Shown: one piece after another, positions 26,732 to 34,640 of the stretch
Layout: each line of letters begins with the position of its first letter
How positions within the stretch are numbered: position 1 is the stretch's first letter
From: a bacterium
Lineage (GTDB): Bacteria > Verrucomicrobiota > Verrucomicrobiia > Limisphaerales > RI-55
Assembly: GCA_016124235.1 (NCBI GenBank)
Contig: WGOC01000017.1
Span: 186,001 to 250,000, forward strand
Direction: 5' to 3'
DNA: 64,000 nt
Position numbers and translations under genes: made by a program
The notes under the pieces: generated by a model
Seen by the model: the letters and a program-made list of their open reading frames with translations, nothing else
What the model was told of the DNA's origin: nothing
Database searches by the model: none

Positions 26732-28522
26732 GCGCAGCTTTCCCAGAGCACTCGTGGCGAAGATGAGCGGATACAGTTGCTCGAAATACCAAAGGCGGGC
26801 GAAGTAGAGGCCGATCGGCGCGGCCTTCAGAGAATCGGCAGAATCAAGTTTGGCAAGCAACCACTTCACGCCGCGATCCACCGCCGAATGGTATTGGGGC
26901 GAATCGGCCAGAGCTTCCAGCGCAAGCGCCGTTTCTTCAACGGAAGTCTGCACACCAGCATCCCCTCCCCAACCACCGTCGCGACCTTGAGCGGCCAATA
27001 AAAACTCCGCCGCGCGCTCGATCATGGGGGCATCGATGTCAACCTTCCGCCGGATCAGTTCATTCAAGGAAATCAACACCTGCGCGGTTCCGTAAACTGC
27101 GTTCTCGTGGGCGGCGGCATTTTCATTGCCAAACCAGAGCGGTATCCAGGCACCGTCGCCTCGTTGAGCCTTGCTCAAAAAATGAAGCGCACGAGGAATT
27201 GCACTGGCGAGTCGTCTTCCAAGCACGGCGTCAAGATGTGCGCGCCAAACGGTCCACGCCCGTAATGCGTGTACGGTAATCTCTGGCGTGCTGCGATCGA
27301 ACGGCAATGTACCCCAGCCGCGACAAAATGTGGGGATGCCACCGTCACGATTCTGCAAATCGAGCAACCAGCGCGCCCCCGCTTCGACGGCGCGAATCGT
27401 TGCTTCGTCGGGCTCACCCAACTCGTATAACGCAAGCAACGCACCGGCCGTGTCGTCGGCGTCCGGCACCCCGCCGGGAAGATCCGTCCACGCCCAACCA
27501 CCCGGCGCGGCGCCGGTGTAGGGATGCACGGTTTGATATTGCTGTTTGAGCAGCCATTCCCGAAGCGTCTGCTTTTCCGTCGGCGACAACGCGTCCGGTT
27601 GATGAGCCAATGCCTTGATCGAGAGCGTTGTCACCCAGGTGGCGAGATTGGTGTCGATCGGCCAACTGCCGTCAGCGAGTACGGACTGACGCAGGAATTC
27701 CCCGCCTTTGCGCGCCACGGCATTTCCGCCGAGCCCCATGCTCGCAAGGCTCATTGTGACAAAGGCCGTCAGCGGCGTCGCTTCGAGAAAACCGCCATTG
27801 GCGGGTTGAAGTTGTTCCAGCGTTTGCAGCGTACGATTTCGCGACACATCGCGAACGACTCGCGCAACTGGATTTTTCGATGGCGAATGAAAATGAATCG
27901 TCTGACCGATCGCGATCAAGGCCGGCAACGCGTAGCTCACGACGGGAAGTTGCAGTGCGCCGAACCAAGAGCGTGGAAACATCGCCAACTCAAATGGAAG
28001 TGCGCGAACTTGTCCCCAGCCGTTTTTGCCGAGTCGTCCGCTCAACGCCAGTGTCATGACAATCGGCACCGAGAACGTCCGGTCTTTTCCGTACGCGGCC
28101 TCGATTGCTGGCACCACGTTTTCAAGGCTCCCGGCCGTCCGCTCGATGTAGTTCACCGCACTGGCAACAACGCTTTCAAAATCCCTGTCCATACCGGCCG
28201 CGCCAAATGCCGCCCAAACGAGCGCAGTCGTCGAAAGGTTGCTTTGGCTGCGGATGGTATCGCCCCAGCCACCGTCTTCATTCACGTGGTCCGCCAGCCA
28301 ACGCAGCCCGTTGGCGACGAACTGTTCGTGATGATTGGCGCCGCTTTGTCGATCGAGTTCCCCCAACGCGATCGTGGCAACGGCGGTGGACAACGCACTG
28401 CTGCTGAGTTCGCCGGACCAGTGACCTTGCTCGTTCATTGCGGCCAGCAAAGCGGAAGTTGTACGTTCAAGCACTGAGGTGATTGAACTAAATTTCGCAG
28501 AGGTCGAACCCTGGCCGTTCAT
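26717..28522 (-). CDS. squalene-hopene-cyclase-family triterpene cyclase
   Basis: A 601-residue class II terpene cyclase. The catalytic DxDDTA motif is present as PDADDTAGALLAL near residue 357, preceded by PYTGAAPGGWAWTDLPGG. Several QW-type repeats are visible (GHWSGELSSS, DGGWGDTIRSQS, GDGAWIPLWFGNE, DGGWGGD). It is slightly shorter than typical SHC (about 630-650) and lacks a secretion signal; such enzymes sit monotopically on the membrane. It cyclises squalene or another linear isoprenoid by protonation. It is last in the minus-strand run, its start overlapping the previous gene by 4 bases. The upstream polyprenyl synthase may feed it. The exact substrate and product (hopene versus another) cannot be deduced. 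Confidence 0.85.
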   Translation of the reverse strand: MNGQGSTSAKFSSITSVLERTTSALLAAMNEQGHWSGELSSSALSTAVATIALGELDRQSGANHHEQFVANGLRWLADHVNEDGGWGDTIRSQSNLSTTALVWAAFGAAGMDRDFESVVASAVNYIERTAGSLENVVPAIEAAYGKDRTFSVPIVMTLALSGRLGKNGWGQVRALPFELAMFPRSWFGALQLPVVSYALPALIAIGQTIHFHSPSKNPVARVVRDVSRNRTLQTLEQLQPANGGFLEATPLTAFVTMSLASMGLGGNAVARKGGEFLRQSVLADGSWPIDTNLATWVTTLSIKALAHQPDALSPTEKQTLREWLLKQQYQTVHPYTGAAPGGWAWTDLPGGVPDADDTAGALLALYELGEPDEATIRAVEAGARWLLDLQNRDGGIPTFCRGWGTLPFDRSTPEITVHALRAWTVWRAHLDAVLGRRLASAIPRALHFLSKAQRGDGAWIPLWFGNENAAAHENAVYGTAQVLISLNELIRRKVDIDAPMIERAAEFLLAAQGRDGGWGGDAGVQTSVEETALALEALADSPQYHSAVDRGVKWLLAKLDSADSLKAAPIGLYFARLWYFEQLYPLIFATSALGKLRSKQR

Positions 28523-29400
28523 ACGCTCAGATGCCCAAGCGCCAGCAAACCGTAATATGTGTATTCCGCATCGAGAAAATCGTCGGCCCAGTGACCATGA
28601 AACCCACCATCAGCACTCCACAATGTATCGATAAAATCCAGGCAGCGTTCATGCACGCCACTCGGTATGCGGCGATCCATGCAGGCCAAAGCGTGAAGTG
28701 CGGTAGCGGTCGAAAGCAGGTCGGGCAACGGCGCGTTGGGCACCGCCTTGAAGCCGCCTTGCGGATGCGCCTGCGCCATCAACCAATCGCCAACCGCCTG
28801 GTTCACCGGAAAGCCGAGGTGCGTGATCAAGGTGACCGCGCCGGCTGTCGCATTTAACGAACCAACTGTTTGTTCGGGTGCGTTACTCCAAGCGTGATCC
28901 GCCGTCTCAAGTCGTTTCAAACTGCGAATGAGTTCCAACACGCGCGGTGGCTTGGTGTCGAGATCTTCGTAAGCACCAAGAGCGACGAAGGCGTCATAAG
29001 CCGTCCCAAAACCGGCTTTGGGATTCGAGTGATAACCGCCGTCCGGCTGACGATAATCTTCAAGCCGTTTCAACAACGCTCGCGCCGTTTCACGCGTGGC
29101 GCCACCAGTCGCCGCCCAACATCGAGCGAGCGCTCCCAAGTGCACAAAGTCGAGCGATTCGCCATCGCCAAAAGTGGTCAGCCATTGGCGGGTGATGTCG
29201 ATCGGCGCCTGGGCGTCGGTGGCCTGCGCACCGGCAAGCGCAAAGATGGTGTAATAGAGATCCGGTTTGCCGGCGCGATCGGAGGCGGCTCCATCGGCGT
29301 CGAATTGTCGCGAGTAGAAATCGCGCACGAGATCCATCGATTCACCGAGCAATCTCGGCGCGAGGCGGGCGACTTGCAGGAGCTGAAGACGGATCGACAT
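28519..29400 (-). CDS. prenyltransferase/squalene-oxidase repeat protein
   Basis: A 293-residue alpha-alpha toroid protein with repeats of the protein-prenyltransferase-beta type (DGGYHSNPKAGFGTAYDAFVAL, QGGFKAVPNAPLPDLLSTATAL, DGGFHGHWADDFLDAEYTYYGLL). The last, D-x-E-Y-TYYGLLAL, resembles the C-terminal zinc-site region of GGTase-II beta subunits. The full D, C, H ligand set is not obvious. It overlaps the triterpene cyclase start by 4 bases (ATGA), suggesting a joint role, perhaps as a second cyclase-like half or a substrate-binding partner. No signal peptide. Confidence 0.8.
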   Translation of the reverse strand: MSIRLQLLQVARLAPRLLGESMDLVRDFYSRQFDADGAASDRAGKPDLYYTIFALAGAQATDAQAPIDITRQWLTTFGDGESLDFVHLGALARCWAATGGATRETARALLKRLEDYRQPDGGYHSNPKAGFGTAYDAFVALGAYEDLDTKPPRVLELIRSLKRLETADHAWSNAPEQTVGSLNATAGAVTLITHLGFPVNQAVGDWLMAQAHPQGGFKAVPNAPLPDLLSTATALHALACMDRRIPSGVHERCLDFIDTLWSADGGFHGHWADDFLDAEYTYYGLLALGHLSV

Positions 29401-29409
29401 CGTCCACGA

Positions 29410-29838
29410 CTACTTAGCCCAAAACTTCCACCATGGCCTTTTTGACGGAACTGACAAAGAGACAAGTTCGCCAAAAACCTCAGGAACCACTCGAAAAAAA
29501 CCGGCAATTCCATCATCAAGTCCGTTGTCAATCTGTTTGGCTATTTTAGAAAAAGGGAACGCCACGTTTTGATCGTCAAACGCCACACACCACGTCCCTT
29601 CTCGTTGAATCCAACTCCCGCCATAACATTGAACCAGGCACTCTCCCAAGTAAGATCCAAATACGCTCTCCAACTTATGGCGATTGTTTTCATCTTCGAA
29701 TTCTCCGCCTGCCCGAAGGCGTTCAATGTAGTCCTCCAACCACTCAACCGATTTACGATTGTAACCGAAATCTTTCCAGCTCAACGGGCGAAGCTGAGCG
29801 ATGACCATTTCAGAGTTTGCTCGGATTTTCTCCCTCAC
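29410..29838 (-). CDS. orphan protein, DUF3806-like
   Basis: A 142-residue protein (GTG at 29838; the ATG at 29808 is an alternative start). It contains VEWLEDYIERLRAGGE, FGSYLGECLVQCYGGSW and VAFPFSKIAKQIDNG, which match my recollection of the DUF3806 family, uncharacterised. It lies within the terpenoid run (19 bases after the polyprenyl synthase, 9 bases before the prenyltransferase-repeat gene). Its base composition is markedly more AT-rich, so it looks like an insertion. The C-terminus KRPWWKFWAK is cationic and aromatic. Confidence 0.65.
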   Translation of the reverse strand: MREKIRANSEMVIAQLRPLSWKDFGYNRKSVEWLEDYIERLRAGGEFEDENNRHKLESVFGSYLGECLVQCYGGSWIQREGTWCVAFDDQNVAFPFSKIAKQIDNGLDDGIAGFFRVVPEVFGELVSLSVPSKRPWWKFWAK

Positions 29839-29857
29839 AAGGACGAATTACATAGGC

Positions 29858-31606
29858 CTACGCCAACGCAGCAACGGGCAAGTCGGCGTGCTTTTGCGCA
29901 ATTTCCTGCTCATGTTCCTTGCACCAGCCTTTGATCTCTACGTCGTTGAAGATTTTGCCCAGCGTGCGCCGCAGCAAACCTTTGAGACTGGCGTTTTCCA
30001 GTTCAGCCAACGAACGTACCGCCTGCTCCTGGTAGCTCTCGAGCAAATGTTCACAGCGCTCGTCGGCTTTCAATTCACGGCAAAGTTCAGCCAAGCGTTC
30101 GGCATCCGGCGCTTCCTCGCGTCGCCAGATGCGATCCAGGTAATCACGATTTTCGCCGTTGGCCCGGTCGCGTGCGATCGCGAGCAGCAGGCTGGGGCGA
30201 AGATTGTCGAGATCGTTGGAGTCACCCGTGCCATCCCAGTCCGAAAGATCATCACGAACCTGATACGCGATGCCAAGTGCGGTGCTATAGGCGCCGAGAA
30301 CTTCCGCGCATTCCTCGTGCTGACCGGCTGCGAGCGCGCCGAGGCGGAGCGCGACTTCAAACGCCGGCGCGGTCTTGCGACGGAAGATGTCAACCACTTG
30401 CAGCGGTTTGAGCACGTCGGGTTTGCGGTTCCAGCCGAGTTCATCGCCCTGGCCGCGACACAATTCGCGTTGACCTTCGGCCGCAACCCGCAACATGGCG
30501 CTCTTCGTCTCCGCCGAAAGACCGCACGTGGCGAGCAAGCGATAACCCTCGCCAATCAACAAATCGCCGACGTTCAACGCCACGGCCGTTCCGTGTTCCG
30601 CGTGCAACGTCTTTTCGCCATAACGAATTTCGTCACCGTCCTCGATGTCGTCATGGATAAGCGATGCCTTGTGGAAACATTCGACCGCCACTGCCACTTT
30701 TCGTAGATCAGCCGGCAATTCACCGTTCACGGGATTGGCCAGCGCGCGATACGCGGCGACGGTCAAGAACGGCCGCCAGCGTTTGCCGGCGCGCATCAAC
30801 CATTGACGGGCGATGCGTTCGGCTTCGGTGCTGCCATTGCCGAGAATGATTTCCAGAGATGCCGGCGAAAACCAGGAATCGACTTCGTCGCGCAACGCCG
30901 ATAAATCGAGCCGGCGAGTTTTGTCGTCGCTGCTGAGATGGATGTATTCCCAGACCCAGTCGAGATCGACGTTGGTATCGATGCAATCGTCCTGAAGCAA
31001 CGGCACCGCCACACCGGGAATCGCCGCCGCTTCCATGTACGGAAACGCGCGTTCCAACACGCTCAAACAACTCACACCGACGATCGCCTCGATCTGGCCG
31101 GTTTGAATCAGACTCATCACGATCGCGGAACCTTCGGCGACGAGCACCGCGTACCCCAGCTTTTCCGCCTCGACCGTCAGATCCTGAATCGAACACAAAC
31201 CGCACTGTTTGCAGAGCAAACCAAATTCATCGAACGGCGCGGGGCATTTGCTTTCCACGCGCAGACATTTTGGGAGCAGCAACAGGCGGCGTTCGTAGGG
31301 AACCGCGGCGAGCGATTCCCGCCACATTTCGTTGTTCAGCAATACGCCGACGTAGTCGCGGTAAATCGGATCGCATTTGAGCTCGGCCACCACGCGGTCG
31401 GCGTGGACCTTGAGCTCATCCGCTGGCAACGGAGGCACGGGATTGAATTCGGCGACGTAATTGCGGACAGCATGCAGAACGCGCTGCCGGTCGTGCAGGG
31501 TTTGCGGGACGTTTTTCTTGGGCGCGCGCCACGTCTGTTGCGGGACGAGGCGCGGAAGTCCGGTGGACGGACCACTGCCAACGGCTTGGTTGGAATTGTG
31601 CGACAT
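29858..31606 (-). CDS. DUF116-polyprenyl synthase fusion
   Basis: A 582-residue protein from the ATG at 31606; the track start three codons' distance upstream is a TTG. Residues about 60-240 form a DUF116-like domain with a Cys cluster, LLPKCLRVESKCPAPFDE then LCKQCGLCSI, able to bind a metal or Fe-S cluster. Residues about 255-560 are a trans-isoprenyl diphosphate synthase. The first Asp-rich motif is SLIHDDIEDGDE and the second is YQVRDDLSDWDG, with RAGKRWRPFL upstream. It should condense IPP with allylic diphosphates. The fusion of a Cys-rich domain to a prenyl synthase is unusual. It follows the radical SAM gene by 2 bases or with a 4-base overlap. Confidence 0.88.
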   Translation of the reverse strand: MSHNSNQAVGSGPSTGLPRLVPQQTWRAPKKNVPQTLHDRQRVLHAVRNYVAEFNPVPPLPADELKVHADRVVAELKCDPIYRDYVGVLLNNEMWRESLAAVPYERRLLLLPKCLRVESKCPAPFDEFGLLCKQCGLCSIQDLTVEAEKLGYAVLVAEGSAIVMSLIQTGQIEAIVGVSCLSVLERAFPYMEAAAIPGVAVPLLQDDCIDTNVDLDWVWEYIHLSSDDKTRRLDLSALRDEVDSWFSPASLEIILGNGSTEAERIARQWLMRAGKRWRPFLTVAAYRALANPVNGELPADLRKVAVAVECFHKASLIHDDIEDGDEIRYGEKTLHAEHGTAVALNVGDLLIGEGYRLLATCGLSAETKSAMLRVAAEGQRELCRGQGDELGWNRKPDVLKPLQVVDIFRRKTAPAFEVALRLGALAAGQHEECAEVLGAYSTALGIAYQVRDDLSDWDGTGDSNDLDNLRPSLLLAIARDRANGENRDYLDRIWRREEAPDAERLAELCRELKADERCEHLLESYQEQAVRSLAELENASLKGLLRRTLGKIFNDVEIKGWCKEHEQEIAQKHADLPVAALA

Positions 31607-31608
31607 AT

Positions 31609-32892
31609 TCAACGGGCTGCTGGTTGTGCGTTTACCGCGGCACCAGGTGTCAACTGGTCCCGCAATTTGCAGGCTTTGGCTTCGGCGTCGTGGGCCACCT
31701 TACGATAGGCTCCGAAATCCGAAAACCAGTATTTCTTGGAAAGTCGATACATCCAGTGTCGCTCGGGCACTTCCTCGCCCGGGAGCCACTGGCTGAAACG
31801 CGGTGTCATCGCGTCGAGTTCGGCCATCGCCGTGCCGCGCAAGGTCGTATCGCGGGCGCCATGCTTGACCACGAGTTCCTTGACCAGATCCGGTCGTTCG
31901 AGCACGACGCAACCGCGGGTGTGTTGAGCGCTCAAATCACGGAAATCGCGAAGAAATTCCGAATCGCGCATCGCGGCAAATACGCCACGCGGATCGCGAA
32001 TGTCTTCCTTGGCAAATTGAATGATCGGACACGGCTCAATTCCACCCGACGGCCCCACATGATGGCTGATACCGGTGGTCATCGGACACAACGCCTGACC
32101 CTGATGATCGTAATACGCGTCGATGATCGCGATCGGGACTTTTGCGCGCATCTCGACCACAAACTTCCGCGTTCGCACAAGTTGGTCCGGACGCAGGGCG
32201 AGCTCCTGATTCATCTTCGGGCCGACCGGCCGGTAGGTGTGATACCAGACGTAATGGACGCCGCGATCGATGAGTTCCCGCAGCCAGGTCTCGGTCAGCA
32301 ATTCGTCAATGTTCGACTGACACACGCTCGTGGCGACACCGGTCAAAAGTCCGGCGCGAAGGCAGTTATCCAATCCGCGCAAAGTGCGATTGAAAACGTC
32401 CTTGTTCCCGCGACGCTCATCACTCGTGATCTCGCGACCTTCGATGGAAATCAACGGCGTCGCGTTGCCCAGTTCCTTGAGCCTGCGCGCGACTTTTTCC
32501 GTGATGAACTGGCCGTTGGTGAAAACCTGGAAATAACAATCCGGATGCGCCGCCAGCAGATCGAGCAACTGCGGATGCATGAACGGTTCCCCGCCGAGGA
32601 TGCCGAAGAACGCATTGCCGTGGGCTTTGGCGTCGTTGATCGTGCGATTCAACGTGTCGAGATCGATCTCGGTGCGCTCGGCCGCGACGTCCACCCAACA
32701 ACCCTGACAGCGCAGGTTGCACGAGTTGAGAATCGAGAGATACAGGAACGGCGGAAAGTACTCGCCGCGTTTGATCCGGCGCTTGAACTTCTCCACCGAA
32801 AGCAGTCCTTTGAAACCGAAGTTCCAGGCAAACTTCCAGATGCAGCGCGGATCAGCGCTGAGCAACGTGCGGGTGACGAGGGAGGGGAGCAT
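31609..32892 (-). CDS. radical SAM enzyme
   Basis: A 427-residue enzyme. The cluster motif CNLRCQGC (Cys58, Cys62, Cys65) is a canonical CX3CX2C, preceded by YLSILNS. A GGEPF-type motif (ILGGEPFMHP) follows for SAM binding. Later Cys residues (QALCPMTTG, IEPCPIIQF, TRGCVV) could hold an auxiliary cluster as in SPASM-like proteins. It is not the adenosyl-hopene enzyme HpnH, whose motif context differs. It is followed immediately by the DUF116-prenyl synthase and preceded by hicA. It may modify an isoprenoid or activate a partner; the substrate is unknown. Confidence 0.88.
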   Translation of the reverse strand: MLPSLVTRTLLSADPRCIWKFAWNFGFKGLLSVEKFKRRIKRGEYFPPFLYLSILNSCNLRCQGCWVDVAAERTEIDLDTLNRTINDAKAHGNAFFGILGGEPFMHPQLLDLLAAHPDCYFQVFTNGQFITEKVARRLKELGNATPLISIEGREITSDERRGNKDVFNRTLRGLDNCLRAGLLTGVATSVCQSNIDELLTETWLRELIDRGVHYVWYHTYRPVGPKMNQELALRPDQLVRTRKFVVEMRAKVPIAIIDAYYDHQGQALCPMTTGISHHVGPSGGIEPCPIIQFAKEDIRDPRGVFAAMRDSEFLRDFRDLSAQHTRGCVVLERPDLVKELVVKHGARDTTLRGTAMAELDAMTPRFSQWLPGEEVPERHWMYRLSKKYWFSDFGAYRKVAHDAEAKACKLRDQLTPGAAVNAQPAAR

Positions 32893-32913
32893 CAGTGCTT
32901 TCGCGGATAATGG

Positions 32914-33132
32914 CTAGAGGGCGTTGAACTCGTCCACCGACATCCCGAGTTCGCGAATGATCGTTCGCAATGTCCCCTTGGGCACGTCGCCCGGATGGTT
33001 TGGAATCGGAACTGTCATATTTCTTTTGGCTGAATAGTAAACCGGATGCCGCTTGGTTCGTATCATCTCAAAACCTGCCCTCTTAAGCTTTCTTGCCAGC
33101 TCGCGGTGCGAGATGGGCACCAGTTTAGGCAT
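32914..33132 (-). CDS. hicA: HicA-type mRNA interferase toxin
   Basis: A 72-residue double-stranded-RNA-binding-like toxin: SHRELARKLKRAGFEMIRTK, RHPVYYSAKRNMTVPIPNHPG with the catalytic His in the HP/YY region, then LRTIIRELGMSVDEF. It cleaves mRNA when free of HicB. The start overlaps the end of hicB by 8 bases. The order hicB then hicA is the less common one, though known. The pair sits between two genes of the terpenoid/redox run, 21 bases upstream of the radical SAM start. Confidence 0.93.
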   Translation of the reverse strand: MPKLVPISHRELARKLKRAGFEMIRTKRHPVYYSAKRNMTVPIPNHPGDVPKGTLRTIIRELGMSVDEFNAL

Positions 33133-33364
33133 GAGCCGGTCGACGATAGATGTTCAGACCGGCGTAGCGTGGCTTGCGCAACCTGGTCGCCGCGATCTTT
33201 TCGCGCGCCTCCAAACAGCTTTCGATCGCGTCCACTGTGTTCCGATAACATTCCTTCAGCGTCCTGCCCCAGGCAACACAGCCCCGAATCGCCGGAACGA
33301 CGGCGTTGAACATGCCGTCTTCGTCCTGAAAATAATCGATCTCGAATTCCTGGTGTTTCTTCAT
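33125..33364 (-). CDS. hicB: HicB-type antitoxin
   Basis: A 79-residue protein starting at MKKHQEFEIDYFQDEDG (33364). The longer track ORF reads back into the ferredoxin gene and is not used. It has the HicB partial RNase H fold: DYFQDEDGMFNAVVPAIRGCVAWGRT, LKECYRNTVDAIESCLE. No obvious C-terminal DNA-binding domain is present. It neutralises the overlapping HicA toxin. It starts 23 bases after the ferredoxin gene. Confidence 0.85.
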   Translation of the reverse strand: MKKHQEFEIDYFQDEDGMFNAVVPAIRGCVAWGRTLKECYRNTVDAIESCLEAREKIAATRLRKPRYAGLNIYRRPAHA

Positions 33365-33387
33365 AAATGAATCGTAGGTTTCTAATT

Positions 33388-34221
33388 CTACCTTTGCAAC
33401 GCAGACTTCGCCTTGTTCGCCGCTTCCTCGGCCTTGCGGGCGATTTCCTCCGGCGAGGGCAGGCTCATCAAAACCTCGGGCGGAATGTCGTTGGCCATGC
33501 TCGCGAGTTTGACCAGACATTTCTGGCGTTCGGCGAGCGCCTTGTCGGAATCGCGCTCCTTGCTGAAACGGCTGCGCGCGCGTTCACTCCGATTGCGCAA
33601 CATCGAATAAACGTCACCGCCGAGCAACGCGGAGATGTCGATCTTCATCTTCTCGCGATTCAGGTCGGAATCGCTCACTTCATCGCCGTTGATCGGTCCG
33701 GCCTTGTATTTCGGGAACATGATGGCCGCCTCGGGGCAGACACGCGAACAAGCCGGGCAGTTGGTTTTGCAATTGTCGTTGTTCTGAACCTGGATGCGTT
33801 GTTCGTCGTCCACGCCGTAAACACCGAACAGGCAAAAGCTCAAACACTGCATGCAGTTGGTGCAGCGATCGTAATCGATGACCGGAAACCAGGGCTTCCA
33901 TTCGCCGGGTCGCGCGGCGCCCAAATCCGCTTGTTGGGAATCCAATTGATCCGCCAACGCGGCCGGCTCCAATCCTTCCAACGATTGCCAACGTACGCTT
34001 TGGGAATCCGATTCGACGGCGGGCGTTTCCGAGAATTTGCCCAGTACGGTAACGCGCGCTTCGTCCGCCGGAGCGACCGGTCTTTCCGCACCGGCGCGGG
34101 TCACGGCATAACCGCGTTCAAGCAACGCGCTGACGGTTTGAAAGCGCTCGTCGGGCGCGAGCGGTTCGGCACCGTTTCCCTCGTAGAGAACGACACGAAT
34201 GGTTGGATCAGTCAGGGCCAC
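33388..34221 (-). CDS. two-cluster [4Fe-4S] ferredoxin-domain protein
   Basis: A 277-residue cytoplasmic protein with a GTG start at 34221. Residues about 1-110 are an unrecognised domain. Then come two Cys clusters, CTNCMQCLSFC and CKTNCPACSRVCP, each fit for a [4Fe-4S] centre; the first lacks the usual Pro after the last Cys. A charged, helix-rich C-terminal tail (EEIARKAEEAANKAKSAL) follows. It likely transfers electrons to or from a partner such as the upstream Hdr-like protein or the radical SAM enzyme. It lies two bases after the upstream gene. Confidence 0.85.
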   Translation of the reverse strand: MALTDPTIRVVLYEGNGAEPLAPDERFQTVSALLERGYAVTRAGAERPVAPADEARVTVLGKFSETPAVESDSQSVRWQSLEGLEPAALADQLDSQQADLGAARPGEWKPWFPVIDYDRCTNCMQCLSFCLFGVYGVDDEQRIQVQNNDNCKTNCPACSRVCPEAAIMFPKYKAGPINGDEVSDSDLNREKMKIDISALLGGDVYSMLRNRSERARSRFSKERDSDKALAERQKCLVKLASMANDIPPEVLMSLPSPEEIARKAEEAANKAKSALQR

Positions 34222-34223
34222 AA

Positions 34224-34640
34224 TCAGGAAACGGTTGAGGGTTCTTCCGCAGTCGGCGCGTCCGCCTGAGTGACTTTGCCGGCGGGTAAATTCGGAGTCA
34301 CGGTTGGTTCAAACAACGCCGCACACGCGTCGTCGGCGGTCAGGTTGCGGAGGTTCACAATTTCCGTTTGTTCAATCTCCAACTGCGCGTTGGCCGCCGC
34401 GAACAACCACTTCACCGCGCGCGGAAAACAGGCGGCGATCTTCAGCGGACCCGCCGCCGCCAAACGGACCAATGACGCGTCACGTCGCGCGGAAAGTTCG
34501 CACAAGTCAGGCACCGCTTCGAACGGTTGCCCGGACTCGCACAGCTTTTGCAGGACGGCCTGCTTCACATCCTTGGGCAGCACCTGCGCGTACTGGCAGT
34601 GGCAGTAAAGAATGGCCGGCTTGTTGGGTACGTCACTCAT
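34224..34640 (-). CDS. small Cys protein with Hdr-like motifs
   Basis: A 138-residue protein. It begins ILYCHCQYAQVLPKDVK with a CxC, then has PDLCELSARRD and a motif LKIAACFPRAVKWLF. The last recalls the AACSPRxxEPLF stretch of heterodisulfide-reductase HdrA proteins, so a redox or Fe-S-binding role is plausible. Similarity is limited to short motifs, so no functional name is given. It overlaps the aquaporin-GTPase fusion by 4 bases and precedes the ferredoxin by 2 bases. Confidence 0.65.
   Translation of the reverse strand: MSDVPNKPAILYCHCQYAQVLPKDVKQAVLQKLCESGQPFEAVPDLCELSARRDASLVRLAAAGPLKIAACFPRAVKWLFAAANAQLEIEQTEIVNLRNLTADDACAALFEPTVTPNLPAGKVTQADAPTAEEPSTVS

Noticed and set aside
31624-32910. 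428-residue plus-strand ORF
   Set aside because: Antisense shadow of the radical SAM gene.
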